From contig OY821742.1 of assembly GCA_963682055.1 (NCBI GenBank), forward strand, positions 32,459,060 through 32,523,059: a DNA stretch of 64,000 nucleotides. Reading direction: 5' to 3'. A program made the position numbers and the translations under genes. The stretch comes from Primula veris. Lineage: Eukaryota; Streptophyta; Magnoliopsida; Ericales; Primulaceae. Positions 43,468-55,660 of this stretch are shown here, one piece after another. Each line of letters begins with the position of its first letter. Positions within the stretch are counted from its first letter, which is position 1. The notes under the pieces were generated by a model. The model saw nothing but the letters and a program-made list of their open reading frames with translations. It was not told the origin of the DNA and searched no databases.

Positions 43468-45720
43468 CTACGCACTTCTTTCCACGTCTCTTTTTTTAGC
43501 CACCACAGAATGAAAATAAATTTTTTCCTTTCTACCAAAATACAGAGAACACCAAAGGTAAATAAAAAGAGGTTTTTTCTTAGCAATACACAACTTGTCT
43601 TCTAATTTTTTACCTTGAGCAGCCATGACATGATTAGAACAATATAAGAAACTTTTATCATAATTTACCTCTGGTCCTGAATCCGTCTCATACTTTTTTA
43701 TCACATTGTGCCCCTCATTTATAGATCTCAAATTAGCAGCTGAAAAAATGATGACATCATCTTCATAGGCTAGATGAGTAATATGAGGACTCTCCACTGG
43801 AACTTTGAAACCTTGACATTGCCATTATGCACAAGATTATTTAAATTTCTGGAAAGAACCTCTGAGAATATAACAAATAATCCAGAAGATAGAGGATCTG
43901 CTTGCCTTAGACCTTGTGTAGATTTAAATAAACTAGAAGCTACATAATTAACCAAAACACTAAAGTAAATGTTAGAAATAAGCCTCCACACTATCAATAA
44001 AAATCTTAGAAAACCCCAATTTCCTCAACACTTTAGAAAGAAAAAACCAAGAGATTTTATCATATCTAATTTAATAGCTGCATTTTTCCCTTTAGTTTTA
44101 TAGCTCAAGTTACCGATCATTTCTTGTGTTATCAATAATATACCTGCCTTTAATAAAACCAATTTGACTGTCAACAATAAAGTTGGGTAGAATTTTCGCT
44201 AAACTTGTTGAGAGAATTTTTGAAATTATTTTGTTACAAAAATTGCTTAAGCTGATAGGTATGTAGTCAGCAAAAGAATTAGGAATTTTAATTTTAGAAA
44301 CAAGAGCAATGAAGGTAGTTGTCATCACTTTTAGCAATTCTGAACCACCAAAAAACTGATATATATAGCTTGACAAATATCCTCTTCAATAATATGCCAT
44401 ATTTTAATAAAGAAAACCCCATTAAAGCCATCTTGACCTGGAGAACTTGATTTATCAAAACCCCAAACAGATTCTTTAATCTCCTCTACAGTCGTCACTA
44501 GTCCATTAGATCATTATAACTTTTGCCACCACATTTATACTAGCAAACTCACCCAATACTTTAGGTCCTGGAGAGAAAATGGAGTGAAAACAAGCAACAG
44601 TTTCTTTTTTAATATCTGTAGCCTCAGTTAATAACTCTCTATTAGAATTTTTGATACTGAAAATAGTCCCCCTTTTTCGTTTACCTTTTACCACAGCATG
44701 AAAATACTAAGTATTAGATTCTCGTTCTAGAGCACACTTTACATTAATTTTTTGTTTCCAGAATTCCTCCTCTATTTCTGCTTATAATTTAAATCACTAT
44801 AAGCCTTTTTTTTAAGAAAGATCTTTTTTCAGGTATGTGATCATCTTCAAAATCAGCTTCAAATTTCAGAACTTCATCCTCTCCAGCAATGATACTTTGG
44901 AAAATATCACCAAATGTAGACTTGTTCCACTCTTGCAACACTTTTTTAATATGCTTAAGTTGCATAGTGAAATTATGGCATTCTCTCATAAAAATGCTTC
45001 CAATTATCCATTATTAATTTTTTAAAGTTCTTATGGTCAGCCCAAAAATTTTGAAAAATGAATCTTTTTGGATGAAAATCCCATTCTAAACATAAGGAAA
45101 TTAGCATAGGAGCATGGTGAGAAGTTATTTTATTTAGATTCTTGAAAGAGATCTTTTTAAATAAATCACCAAAAGAATGATTAATACATACTTTATCAAT
45201 ACTCTCTAAAATACTTTGATTTCCACTTCTTTTATTCCACCAGGTAAACCTTGAACCTTCAAATCCAATTTCAAAAAAGTCAGGTACATCAATGCAACTT
45301 AGATACTCATTTGCTGCATTTATATCCAAAGGTAATCCTCCAATTTTGTCTCTTTATTCAGTAACAGTGTTGAAATCACCCCCTATTATCCAAGATTCTT
45401 GTGCATAAATATTTTTCAAATAAACCTATAAAGTCGTTCTTTCTTGTTTTGTACATTTAGCATAAATTACACTCAATTGTACTTTAGACTTGAGTAACAT
45501 GCTAGAGACAGACATATTTACACATTGATCCATTTCACTTAATATAGAAATATCAATATCTTTTGTACAAAAATTCCAAATTTTATTTAGAGAGTGGACC
45601 AATACCTTCTCAAAACGAAATTTTCTTCTAAAGGCTTCAACTTGATTAGATGAAACCATAGGTTCTAAAAAAACTAAAATAGGCAACTTATACTGCAAAC
45701 AAAGTCATTTAACTCTTCTG
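43468..45720 (-). pseudogene. LINE ORF2 (endonuclease and RT) of element 43,330-47,390
   Basis: From 45,698: LVFLEPMVSSNQVEAFRRKF (the EP pair of the endonuclease), WIIGGDFNTVTE, FEGSRFTWWNKRSGNQ and ITSHHAPMLISL. RT follows with TTFIALVSKIKIPNSFADYI, PISLSNFCNKIISKILSTSL, SQIGFIKGRYIIDN, GLRQADPLSSGLFVIF and LAYEDDVIIFSAANLR (YxDD-type catalytic pair as YEDD). Stops and frameshifts are frequent, for example near 45,350 and 44,500. The sequence ends soon after LFIYLWCSLYFGRKEK. A decayed copy related to the LINE at 4,398. Confidence 0.87.
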
Positions 45721-45769
45721 TTAGTAGTTTTACTTGAGATACCTCTCAAGTTCTAAATGAGGACATTAA

Positions 45770-47135
45770 TCATTTATAAACTTTCATTGAGGTCCTTACA
45801 GAAGACCTTAGAGGCATTTGACTTTTACTTTTTTCCTGTAAATTATTTTTCTTCTTAGAATTCTTGTACTGAACCACTGACCAGTCTCCTTGTTCTTTTT
45901 TAATTTCTGTTGATTTTCTTGGAGACTAATTGAGCCTTTCTTGGATACTGAAAGTGGTGAAAACATGCTCAGCAAAATTCGGTAACATTTTAGTTAATTC
46001 CCCCTCTATAATTTCTTCTATTATTGGCAAATTTTTGTTCACATCTGTTTGATTAGAAAGAGTATTATTTTCTTCTAACACATTCTCTTTATGTGCAGCA
46101 TCATGACTTGTAGGGCTATATATAATGGGGTTTTTAGATGAATTAAATTCACCATCTTCAAATAGAGGTATATCTTCAACATCAACAATTTCATTTTCTA
46201 TGATCTGATTTTCCCCATTGTTTTGACTTTTTATGTCAATACCCCCAGTATCTGTTTCTTCAATTCTAACTTCTTTTATAGGGTTTAATTTCTTTGTCTT
46301 CTTTGTTTGCAGGCTTATTGAAAGTTTTGTTAACCCAATCCCTTGTGCTTTCTACCTCTTTAGTTTTTTTTTTTTATTGAGGGAGAGTTGCTAATTTTTA
46401 ATTTTTCTCTGTGTAAGTTGGCCTTTGGAGGATTTTTATTTTTATTGTTTGGCTTTTCTGGTTTTTTATCGTTTGTTATTTTTTCTAGTTCTTTCACTTC
46501 TGCAGCTCTTTCATCATCTTTCTTAGCGTTTTTCCTTTCATCGTTTTATTTAAAAATACACTTGTTTTCCTTGTGACCCAATTTAGAACAGTAAAAACAA
46601 TAGTTAGGTAAATCCTTATAGTCAAAATATTGTCATAAACCCTATTTCTCCCCATACCCTATACAAACACGAGTAACCGACTCTATGGTTAGGTCCACCT
46701 CTACACAGATTCTATCTCTTTCAGATCTTAACAATTTATAGGTAGCTTCATCAACCCTTAAAAGTACACCAAACGCACTTGCTATAGGAAAAATGGTAGA
46801 CATATTATACAGATATATAGGTAATTTTGGTAGCGTAATCCATACCGGAACAGTAGCAGATTCATAATCTGGATCGAATCATAAGTCCATTTAAAGGTTC
46901 TCATAGGAAGTTGCTCTATATACCAGATATTTCTTAACCAGATTCTCTACAAATCATCCTCATGAAAGAATCTTATCATAATATGCTTGTTTTCAAAGTG
47001 TCCGATAGTAAAATTAGCTTTTAATTCTAATTTTATAAGAAACTTTTTAATGTTCTCAATTCGGGGCTTACCATGGGAGAATTTACCGACTATAGTATAT
47101 TTAAAAGGCTTAGATAATGTCTTTATATATTTCAT
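45770..47135 (-). pseudogene. LINE ORF1 (DUF4283 and CCHC knuckle)
   Basis: RNA-binding protein of the LINE particle. It begins at 47,135 with MKYIKTLSKPFKYTIVGKFS, then NIKKFLIKLELKANFTIGHF and IMIRFFHEDDL, the DUF4283 fold typical of plant LINE ORF1. Near 46,604-46,563 a zinc knuckle reads CFYCSKLGHKENKC (CX2CX4HX4C). The C-terminal part is low-complexity, acidic and basic by turns. Broken by several frameshifts. Confidence 0.8.
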
Positions 47136-47593
47136 GGAAAATTAAATTAGAGGCTCTCTTTTATATGTACCCAATTCTTTAAGTTTGGTCTTTGGTCTTT
47201 CTGGAACAGTATTGACTATCGAAGCAAATGATTTTTTCCGAGGTGAAACGGGTTTAATTAGATGGTCATCGATCGGTTTATCCCTCTCCGGTGAGGGGAT
47301 TGGGACGTTCATCCTATCGGCGGCTAGGGTTATTCACCCTAGTCGTCTCTCTCTTTCTCTCCCTAGGCGGCTCGGTTTATAATATATCCAAAATGTTGAC
47401 TGTGAACATGCCTTTTGAACATGCATTTTAGGTGAGCTTAGTTATGTTATCTTAAAATAATTTCTAAATTGCCAACATAGGAGAATTTAGTATCGTAGTC
47501 AAATCTAACAATAGAGAAAAAAGAATTAATTGCAATCATTATTATTTATGGTTTCCACGTTTAGTTGAGTATTATTTTGATGGTATAGATATA

Positions 47594-47720
47594 CACTATA
47601 AGAAAAAGTTAAAATAGGGACAATTTACTTTTTGAAAATTGTTGCTAAATTTAGCGACACTTAATTTACCATCAGTTGACCAACAAATGCTATGATGGTA
47701 AGGTGACATTTTTTTTAGTG
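47594..47720. mobile_element. CACTA-like MITE (127 bp)
   Basis: Starts CACTATAAGAAAAAG, ends CATTTTTTTTAGTG, with a 3-bp duplicate ATA on both sides (47,591-47,593 and 47,721-47,723). Non-coding. Lies at the position where D1 has its TA microsatellite. Confidence 0.7.
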
Positions 47721-47939
47721 ATATATGTTATATCGGCTTATCTTTTAAGATTTAATGCTAGTTTCGCATCAAAGTAATACCTGATTTGATAGTCTATGAT
47801 ATAGATAGATATTTAAAAACATTTTTGATAAATATATGTAATATATATCGGTAGTTGTCCGCTCGTACCCAAATAATAATATTCTAGAGTTTCGCACCTA
47901 AAACCCCCCTATGGGGCTAATAGTTTTCATTTCATGGGA

Positions 47940-48070
47940 AACTTTTTTCGCTCAGCACTACCACTCTCTAGAGGTGTTTTTGTGATAAGTTCTATCGGAG
48001 CTGGACGATCCTATTTGGTCAAATACCCAGTGACCAACTCCTATGTTCATTTCATTATACCATATGACAC
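47940..48070 (+). pseudogene. ycf2: Nuclear plastid DNA fragment: ycf2, D2 copy
   Basis: Reads SRGVFVISSIGAGRSYLVKY then PVTNSYVHFI, closer to the plastid SR-ILVIGSIGTGRSYLVKY than the D1 copy because the hAT insertion is absent. Its presence in both units shows that the plastid DNA arrived before the units duplicated. Only about 120 bp can be matched confidently. The flanking part from 47,880 may also be plastid-derived, but I cannot place it. Confidence 0.75.
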
Positions 48071-49387
48071 TCAATTAGCTCATCATGCTTGCTAAAGTAT
48101 TTTTGACAAGTGTTTTGTTTTGGATTATATCCTAAAATTTATTTCATAGTTTTTGCCTTCGAACTCCAAGTCTCACATGAATATGAACTAAAACTGAAAC
48201 GATTCAACTTATTTCTTACATTTTTATTCATCATAAAAAATTAGACATGCAATGATTTTTTTTAATTGAAACCAGATCATCGGAGCGGTCAAGTATTTTC
48301 TATAGATTCTATTATAAGTCATTAAGTTAGTTTTGTTTATCTTCTCTTTTGTATGTTTTGCAGTTAGGAGATACTATAGTTGATATCCAGGCAGACCTCA
48401 TATGATTTTATTGTTTTCCGCTTTAGTTTGTAAGATTTGAATTATCAAATTAACATAAGAAACTTGGAAATTGATACTGATAAGGGTTATAATTTATGCA
48501 TGTTTAGTGTATAATGTTTAATTATATGTGTATTTAATTAAGTTAGGCTTCCGTGTAACACGGGCCAAGCTCGTGGTATTCCGTTGTGTGATATCCATCT
48601 TGATTGGGGTGTTATATTTAGTTGTTATTACACCTCTATCAGACCCAAAAAGTTGGAGCTAGCAGAATGATTCATAGTATAAGTTCCTTCTATCATAGAA
48701 TTTTTCGGTTTATCTCATTTTTCATTGTTTTATTCAATATTTATGAAATAAAACACAATTAATAATATGGATAACAAATATGTTTAGTCAGTAGGTGAAA
48801 ACTAGACTTGAATGATTTACATGAGATTAAATAAAGTAATGATATGTCAAGGATGGAATTTTGTTCGTTTTTCTTTTTCATCTCAGAATAACACGTCTCG
48901 CATGCTCTGCGATATATATATCCGTACGTCCGCAAGCAAGAATTGGACATAAATTGGGTACAATTTTTCAAAATTAAGCATCTATCTATATATGATAAAC
49001 AGAAATGGTCACTTATCCGGCAATATAATGCTATGGATCAAGTTTGTTGGGGGTAGATATGGACCAAGTAGACAAGGAGTGGCTGTTTTCCTTTCTCTTA
49101 TTTCTCAAATCAATTTCTTTTTTCTCAATGGAATTAATAAATTCTTAAAACTAATTGGTCACTTTGTCATTTATACATCCACGTTACAGTGAAGTCTTGC
49201 CGTTTAAACGTCCTTTTTTTCCCTGCATTTTGTATTTGATGGATCATTACAAACCCAGCAACGCAAATATTATGGTCCACTTGTTGGGAATATATTACAC
49301 CATTTTTTTTTAAAGTACTTCAAATATTCATAGCTATGGTATCATTAATGTAGTTCATGTATTTTAGGCGGTCCATCTGGGACAAAA

Positions 49388-51779
49388 ATGCTTACTAAGG
49401 AAGTTGACCAAGTAAAATATGATAATAGATGGTCTAGTCTACCAAATCTCTTGCTATGGACGATCAATGCTAGATTAGATTATCCTACTAGCGTTCGATT
49501 TGCTTTGGTGTGTAAACATTGGCTACATGCATCTGTTGGGAAAAACCATGTTTATGGTATTTTCTGAATTGGTCACGAGTCCAAAAGTTTGGTCAAATTC
49601 CATGCGAAGAATTAAAAGTTTAGACTCCGTACTCAAATGGTTTGAGTAGCTTGTGTGACGAATTTCGAAACGGTATATCGCATGACCTATTCGGTGAATG
49701 TCTGAATGGAAATTGGCTCTGAAGTGATACCATGGAGATACCAAATCTGAAATTTGGGAAGATAGATTGGAAAAAGAAAGGGATGGGGAATCCATCCAAA
49801 TATTTATCCCACATCAAAGAGGAAAAACTATTTTGAATAGTTTATATACATATTCACCACTAGAGAATGGTAATAATGTGTAGCCTCATAGGTGTGTGTG
49901 TAGGCAAGAGCACCACAAACACGCACACTCGCTCGGTCTCGGTTTCGGGCACGGGCGCGGGTCGCGGTCCTTGGAGAATGTTCCGGTTCCGGTTCAAAGA
50001 AAGTCTAAGAGTTTTGGATAATAACAAAACAGTCTCCAAAATTCCAGCAAACTTGTAACTGATGCAATTAAATGAGAATAATTGCACAATTAATTCAGCA
50101 ATTTCGATTGCTGAATTAAGTGACCATTATGGCTGAGATTTCAGCTTTGCCTATAAGTAAGGTAGCTCTCCCCCACTCTCTAAACACACTTTTTACATTC
50201 TGCAAACAATCTGCATATTTTCCTCATAGCATTTTAGAAAGAGAGAGAACCACCCACCAACAGCTCGACCTTGACTCGTCGCTAGTTTCTGATAAGTCAT
50301 CTGAGACGTTGTACCTTGGGATCGAAGCGCCAATGCAACCAGGAACATTAAGGTGATTGGATGAATATCGGTTAAGGGCAGACTGTCTAACAGTCGCCTC
50401 GTCTTTTTTATTTTTGTCTTTTAAATATTGCAATTTAAATTCTGAAATTTATATTTTGTTTTTTCAATTCTGCAATTTCAATTAAATATTCTAATTTGCT
50501 GTACTTAGCTATAATTTTCAATCCTGTTTTTTACCTTTCTGTAATTTCTTTAAAGCTTGTTTTCTATTATGTAATTTCAATTCTGTAATTTAATTCTGTA
50601 ATTAGAATAGTTTCATTTCAGTCATGTAATTTCAATTTCAATCAGAACAGTCCGTCTGTTAAGTTTATAATATCCAGTTCGGCAGTTTTTATTTATTTCA
50701 ATTCAGTATATCAGATTATTAATTGATAATAATCTGACTAACCTTTGCTTTAATTTCTATTCAATCCATGTTGTAATTTTAGTCCATTATAATTGTTTAA
50801 TTTTAATTTCATACACGGAAACCAACAACTTCCACGTCAAGTCCCTTGAAGGATGAAAATGAGGTTGAAAAATCTCCACCATGGATCATGTATTTGAAAG
50901 AAAATCGACTTAATAGTAGGAGGGAGTTTGTTAGTCTCTTAACCGAAGAACGCTACACGATCTAAATCCCAGATTTCAGTGGTTCCGGGGTCTTATACTC
51001 AAAACAAGGGTGGTTATTACTGATCAGAGTGAGGCATAGTAAAGCTGGGATGATACTGATTATATATGCAGCCAAAAATTCACCTTACTTGTTATTTAAT
51101 CCTTTAAAAAATGTGAAGAATGAGTTGCCCTTTCTAAACGAAGTCCTCATGCTGGGAGCATTCACTATCAAAGATGGAAATCCTGATTGCATCGCGCTAG
51201 CAGCTTATAAGATTACGGCTGACAGTCTTACTGCAGTTACCCTCTACATAACACATCGAGGTGGTAAAATTGTGTGGCAAAGCTATTCTTATACTCCATG
51301 CGATGAAAGAATTTGTGAGTTTGTACGTTGCCTTTTTATCATTAGGAAATCGGTATGCCTCATAACAGGCAGAGGTCGTGTTTTTGTTTTCAACTATTCG
51401 AATCTCCAATGGACTGAACTCTCGAGAAAATTAAGCAAAGGTTGGTACCTAATGGTAATGGGTATGCAATACATGGTAGAAAAACAAGGAGAGATCTTTT
51501 TTCTTAATTTCCTGGGAAGAAAGAGTGATACGGAGAAAGAACTTGCGAAGCATCCTTTTACAAGTTGAATCTTGGTGAGAAGGTGTATTGGGAGCCTATG
51601 GATGCTCATGTTATGTCACAGGATGCCTATAGTTTTTGACCGATTTAATACGTAACTGTAGTTTTGCCTGGGAAACAAGTGAGGTGCAAGCATTGGATAA
51701 GTTTGGAAAGTTTGTTGATAATACATGGGTGCAGTTTAGGAGTACTAGTGAAAACTTAAAGTTGGTTCACATGTGTTGA
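49388..51779 (+). pseudogene. F-box/DUF295 pseudogene, broken by a solo LTR
   Basis: Paralog of the gene at 39,689. It starts at the homologous ATG and follows it closely (TKEVDQVKYDNRWSSLPNLL, LRFALVCKHWLHA) until a 1.3-kb solo LTR enters at 49,534 inside the F-box domain. After the LTR (50,828) homology resumes with SSPLKDENEVEKSPPWIMYL. A TAA replaces the Lys codon in YTIKS (near 50,962). Indels lie around 51,040, and single-base deletions at about 51,550 and 51,622 shift the frame. The DUF295 blocks LFNPLKNVKNELPFL and VFNYSNLQWTEL are still clear. Not functional as one protein. The 179-residue frame at 51,029-51,568 is only a remnant. Confidence 0.9.
49534..50827. mobile_element. Solo LTR (1,294 bp) in the F-box pseudogene
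   Basis: Ends TGTTGG...CCAACA. Five-base flanks gcatc (49,529-49,533) and acttc (50,828-50,832) are each one change from gcttc, the sequence at this point in the intact paralog, so they are a decayed target duplication. There is a TATA-like cctataagta near 50,150. No internal coding region, primer site or second LTR. The short ORFs inside are not genes. Confidence 0.8.
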
Positions 51780-51979
51780 TCGACTTGTTACGTTAAGGAA
51801 CTGGGAAAACAAACATGTAAGCTGATAAATTCGGTGGCCAAAGGAGGCCGACGGTACCCGTTTATTTATTTATTGTTGGCTCAGACTATTTAGCTCTTTC
51901 CTTTTTGTTATTGTTGAGACTTATTTGATTTCTCAGTTTTGTTATTCGCAATTAGGGTCTCCGGGTATTTACTAATTGT

Positions 51980-52350
51980 CACTACACCAAATATCATCAT
52001 TAGAGGTGGTAAAAGAACACCTTTTCAAAGATTCAAAAACCGCCTTTAAAGTCTTTTGAGGTGCTTCTTGAGGTGGTTTTCAAAGGGTCCCCTATGTGGG
52101 TGTTGCAAAAGGTCCTAAGCTTCTTTACAAGCGCCTCAAATAATAAAGGCGGTTTTCATGTACTTTTGGTGCAGTTAACAAACGCCTTAAAATGTGTACA
52201 TTAAAGGCATTTTTTGACATTTTAAGCCGTTTTAAAACCACCTTAAAAAAATGAAAATACACTCCCATTAAGGGACGGTTAAATTTTAACGCCTCAATGT
52301 TGTATTTAAGGCGGTTCAAAACCACCTCTAAAATTTTGATATCGCCTCTA
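51980..52350. repeat. CACTA 3' subterminal repeats
   Basis: Many short motifs in both orientations (aaccgccttta, ggcggttt, aaaccacctNaaa, acgcctcaa) crowd 52,000-52,345. This is the arrangement bound by TNPA-type proteins in characterised CACTA elements. The rest to 52,937 shows no feature. Confidence 0.7.
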
Positions 52351-52937
52351 AACTATTCCATATTCAAATGATAATATGCACCATGTACTTTTATGTTGCC
52401 CAAATAAGATATAAAATTAATTAATTCAAATATCTTTAAAAGATCTAAGGAATAAAAAAAATTCCATTAATCAAATAAAACTTAAGATAATATTCTCAAA
52501 AAAAAAAAGCAATCAAATATTTACCAAAAGTCCTAGCTTACTTTCGTAGGAATCACGGTTGCATTTAGCAATAAAACAAGCCGTTAAATCCCTAGGTGCC
52601 CCTAGTGGATGAGTGTTGTTTCGTGAGGTCTTACATGGATGAACACCCACAAACATCTACGTTAAACACTATAAACAAAAAAATATATATCATACTTTCT
52701 GCATCAAGTCTAATAAACATAAAAAAAATTACAGATAAAATGACCCCAGTCCATCTACATCTATAAGACAAGAGGCGTGTCTTCAATCTTTTTTAACATC
52801 TTCTTGACCTGAAAATTAAAATAAAATATAAGAATGTGGTGTAGAATTTATGTCACGACTAAAGAAGCTGAAAGTCTAAGTCATTTTTGTTTAAACTTGG
52901 AACAAAATCAGTCAAATATACTTATGTCATGTGAACG

Positions 52938-54414
52938 TCAAGGCACGGCTCTTTTAACAGCTTGTCCTACTTTACGGATACCCGAACGGCCAATCAACAT
53001 AGGTTGATTAGGTAGTATCGCTTTAACTACTTGCAACTCCCAAAATCCGTCTCCAATTGAGGATCCACCAACTTTTGTGTGTGGGTCTTTAGACAGTAAA
53101 ATACCCTGAGCGATGACTTTTTTGGGCACAACGTTATTTAGAAGTTGAACCTTCATCCCAGCCTTATGATAAGATTAAGATTAAAAAGGCATAGAAAACA
53201 ATCAATACAACATATACGAGATTCAGATATAAAATAGAAAGAAAACCAAGATAAGGAAATTATTTACGATAAAATCAAACACGGTTTTTTTCTTTTATTT
53301 ATACTAAATTTCATAAAGAAACCATAAAGATGAACCGCATACAACAATGTCTTTGTATTTAGTCTACTACAAGGTTGACTTTTTTCTATAGTTCCAAGAA
53401 ATAAAAGGATGAGATTAATAGACACAGCCAAAACAAAATCATGTTTGGTTTTAAAAGTGAACAAGGAAATATTATCGAGGATGAAAAACAAAAAATTTAA
53501 TCCAAATTTCACAGGACAAAGAATAACCGACTAGATCTTTGAGACATTCCCTAATAACTAATTATGGTACTATAATTCCTAAATGATAGATAAAAGTCTA
53601 TAAGAAAAGCGTCTCTCATATTGCTGATAAGAAAAACAATCTTTAAAATATAAAAAAATATGTAAACAAAGACAAGAGATCAATAACTAAAGTATTAAAG
53701 GTTAGTGTTCTGTATCCAATTGTACATTACTTTTTATATACATTATCTTGCCTCAAAAGAGAAAATTGTTAGAATATACCGACTGATTATAAGAGCTTTC
53801 GTTATCTGAAACTTGCTGCAAAATGAACTCTATAAGGTAATACAATGTAAATTCAACACAAGTTGCAAGTATAATAACATGGTACAAGTCAACTACAAAA
53901 ATATTATTCCGTTTGTTCTTTTATTTTTTGTGTTTAAATTTTTTTCATTCCTTCATTTCTTATTTTTTGTTTCCTAGACTTATGATTTTTTAAGGCTTCT
54001 AACCATTTTTTTTTAAATCAACATAACGAGTGGGTACCGCCTCAGTTACAATTGTATAAAAAAGAAAAAACACATACAAAACATCACCTGATGAGAGACG
54101 GAAGGCAGAGATTTTGGGCCTTTATATCCCCGATCATGGATCGCTAAGCTTTCCAAATACTCAACTGTTTGACGCAAGTCATCTCGCTCTTCTTTCCCCT
54201 CTCGTCTCCCCTCTTGTTGTGCTTTCTCCATGTCATGATAACTGTTATTTTTCTTTCCAAATACTTTACTTGGGCAAGGCCTTATACATTTGGTACGAAC
54301 ACGTCCGTGGTTATCAATTCCTAGCACATCAGTGAAAACTTTTTCCCTAAATTCAGGCGTTTTATCAACTTCAGGAACATCTTTTAGCTTCCCATTAAAA
54401 GCGGCCTTCAACAT
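52938..54414 (-). pseudogene. Ptta/En-Spm-type accessory transposase (TNPA-like)
   Basis: Second protein of the CACTA element, in characterised relatives a DNA-binding factor for the subterminal repeats. Exon-like pieces: 54,414-54,100 with KDVPEVDKTPEFREKVFTDV, GIDNHGRVRTKCIRPCPSKV and a charged coiled segment EGRREGKEERDDLRQTVEYL; and 53,156-52,938 with KVQLLNNVVPKKVIAQGILL and GFWELQVVKAILPNQPMLIG, a C-terminal block usual in these proteins. The 0.9 kb between them is AT-rich, probably intron. Upstream exons (54,415-54,600) are too decayed to define. Confidence 0.68.
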
Positions 54415-54600
54415 GAATTAAGTAAGAAAAGTTGACCGCCTTCTTTGTCATCATCATAACTTCTATTTTACAAGGCTCAAGTTCAATCATTCGAGATACA
54501 TAATATTGCTTCAGCAGCTGTTTAATCAACTGGTTTACCACCTTTCATGTGATTTGAAAGTACACCTCAATTCTGTCTCCCTTTTTACCTTTCGCGATCA

Positions 54601-55569
54601 TCTTAATTACAAAAATATATACATATTAGTACTTAAAAGAATATAGCATCAAAAAATATATAATGTTTAATTAACATGATTAAACATAATAAGTAGTACA
54701 ATCCTATTAGTTTTGCTTCTTTCCTATTGTTAAGAAAATAAGAAAAATGTTGATAATTAATATATTTCGACAAGTAGTGAATATTTTTAAAAGGTTTAAA
54801 AAAATATTATGTTCCTACTGTAAAATACAATCCTAGTAGAAATAAAGCATTTCACTTAAAATATTATCAAAACACAATGTGATAGCTCCCCAATTGTAAG
54901 CAAAGAAAAACCATGATATTAATGCGTCAAAAAGTCATTCCAAAACATTGAAACCTGAAATTCATCAACGATATATATAACACTTGAATTTGGTACATAC
55001 AAAGAAAGTAAATAACAAACAAAAAACTTAGACCCTGTTTACAAATTGAATGGTAATAAGAAGGTTGTTATTTATTATCCCAGATGTATTATTATCTATA
55101 TATTGAATCTTTTTATTTGAATAAAAAAAAATTATAGGACAATTAATCCAAGAAATTAGTTTATAGTTCATACTATTAAACAATGAATTTTACGAATGAT
55201 AGCAGCAAAGTTATTATTTATTCGCTAAATTAGCAATCTAAAAACCAAATAGAGACATTTCAACAAGCACATGTAGTGCATTCATACTTCTCTTTTATCT
55301 AAAATAAGCAAGAGTTTTGGTCTTTCGTCCTCTTGATTTATCACACTAATTAGACTCAAGGTATCAAATTTGTGAACTAAAACTCGACAAAGAAAATTTA
55401 AGACAATGAAGTAGTACTACACGGTAGAAAAAAAATCAAGATCATTTTTTAGATTACGAAAAACCAAACATTATACAAACCTAATTAACAGCTCAACAAT
55501 CGATGTCTTTCGAAGCCTGTAACTATCTTTGTTTATATTGTAAGAAAGACTTTGTAATATATTTCAATA
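54601..55569. other. CACTA interior between the two genes
   Basis: AT-rich, no frame. It probably contains the promoter of the accessory gene or introns. Nothing specific is visible. Confidence 0.4.
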
Positions 55570-55588
55570 ATCAAGTTATAAAATTTCA

Positions 55589-55660
55589 CTCATCATCCTC
55601 GTCCATATCATCATCACTACTATATCACTCATCATCCTCGTCCATATCATCATCACTACT
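55589..55660. repeat. 36-bp tandem repeat in the acidic tail
   Basis: catcatcctcgtccatatca followed by tcatcactac occurs twice, 37 bases apart, encoding Asp/Glu-rich residues on the minus strand. It probably expanded by slippage. Confidence 0.85.

Larger units (their letters stand above)
43330..47390 (-). mobile_element. L1-type LINE with ORF1 and shortened ORF2
   Basis: Minus-strand LINE lying exactly between F-box units D1 and D2. It has a GC-richer 5' leader (47,390-47,140), ORF1, endonuclease and RT, then stops shortly after the RT core. The zinc-finger RVT and RNase H parts are missing, although some 3'-UTR-like sequence seems to follow (43,330-43,470). No target duplication is recognised. 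Confidence 0.8.
47390..51822 (+). repeat. Segmental duplication unit D2 (F-box pseudogene locus)
   Basis: Collinear with D1 from 37,199 onward. It contains the ycf2 fragment without the hAT insertion, the conserved promoter region and the disrupted F-box copy. The TA microsatellite of D1 is replaced here by a small CACTA-like MITE. Confidence 0.82.

Noticed and set aside
43371..43586. 71-codon ORF as a separate gene
   Set aside because: It overlaps the LINE RT end and its 3'-UTR-like sequence in a shifted frame.
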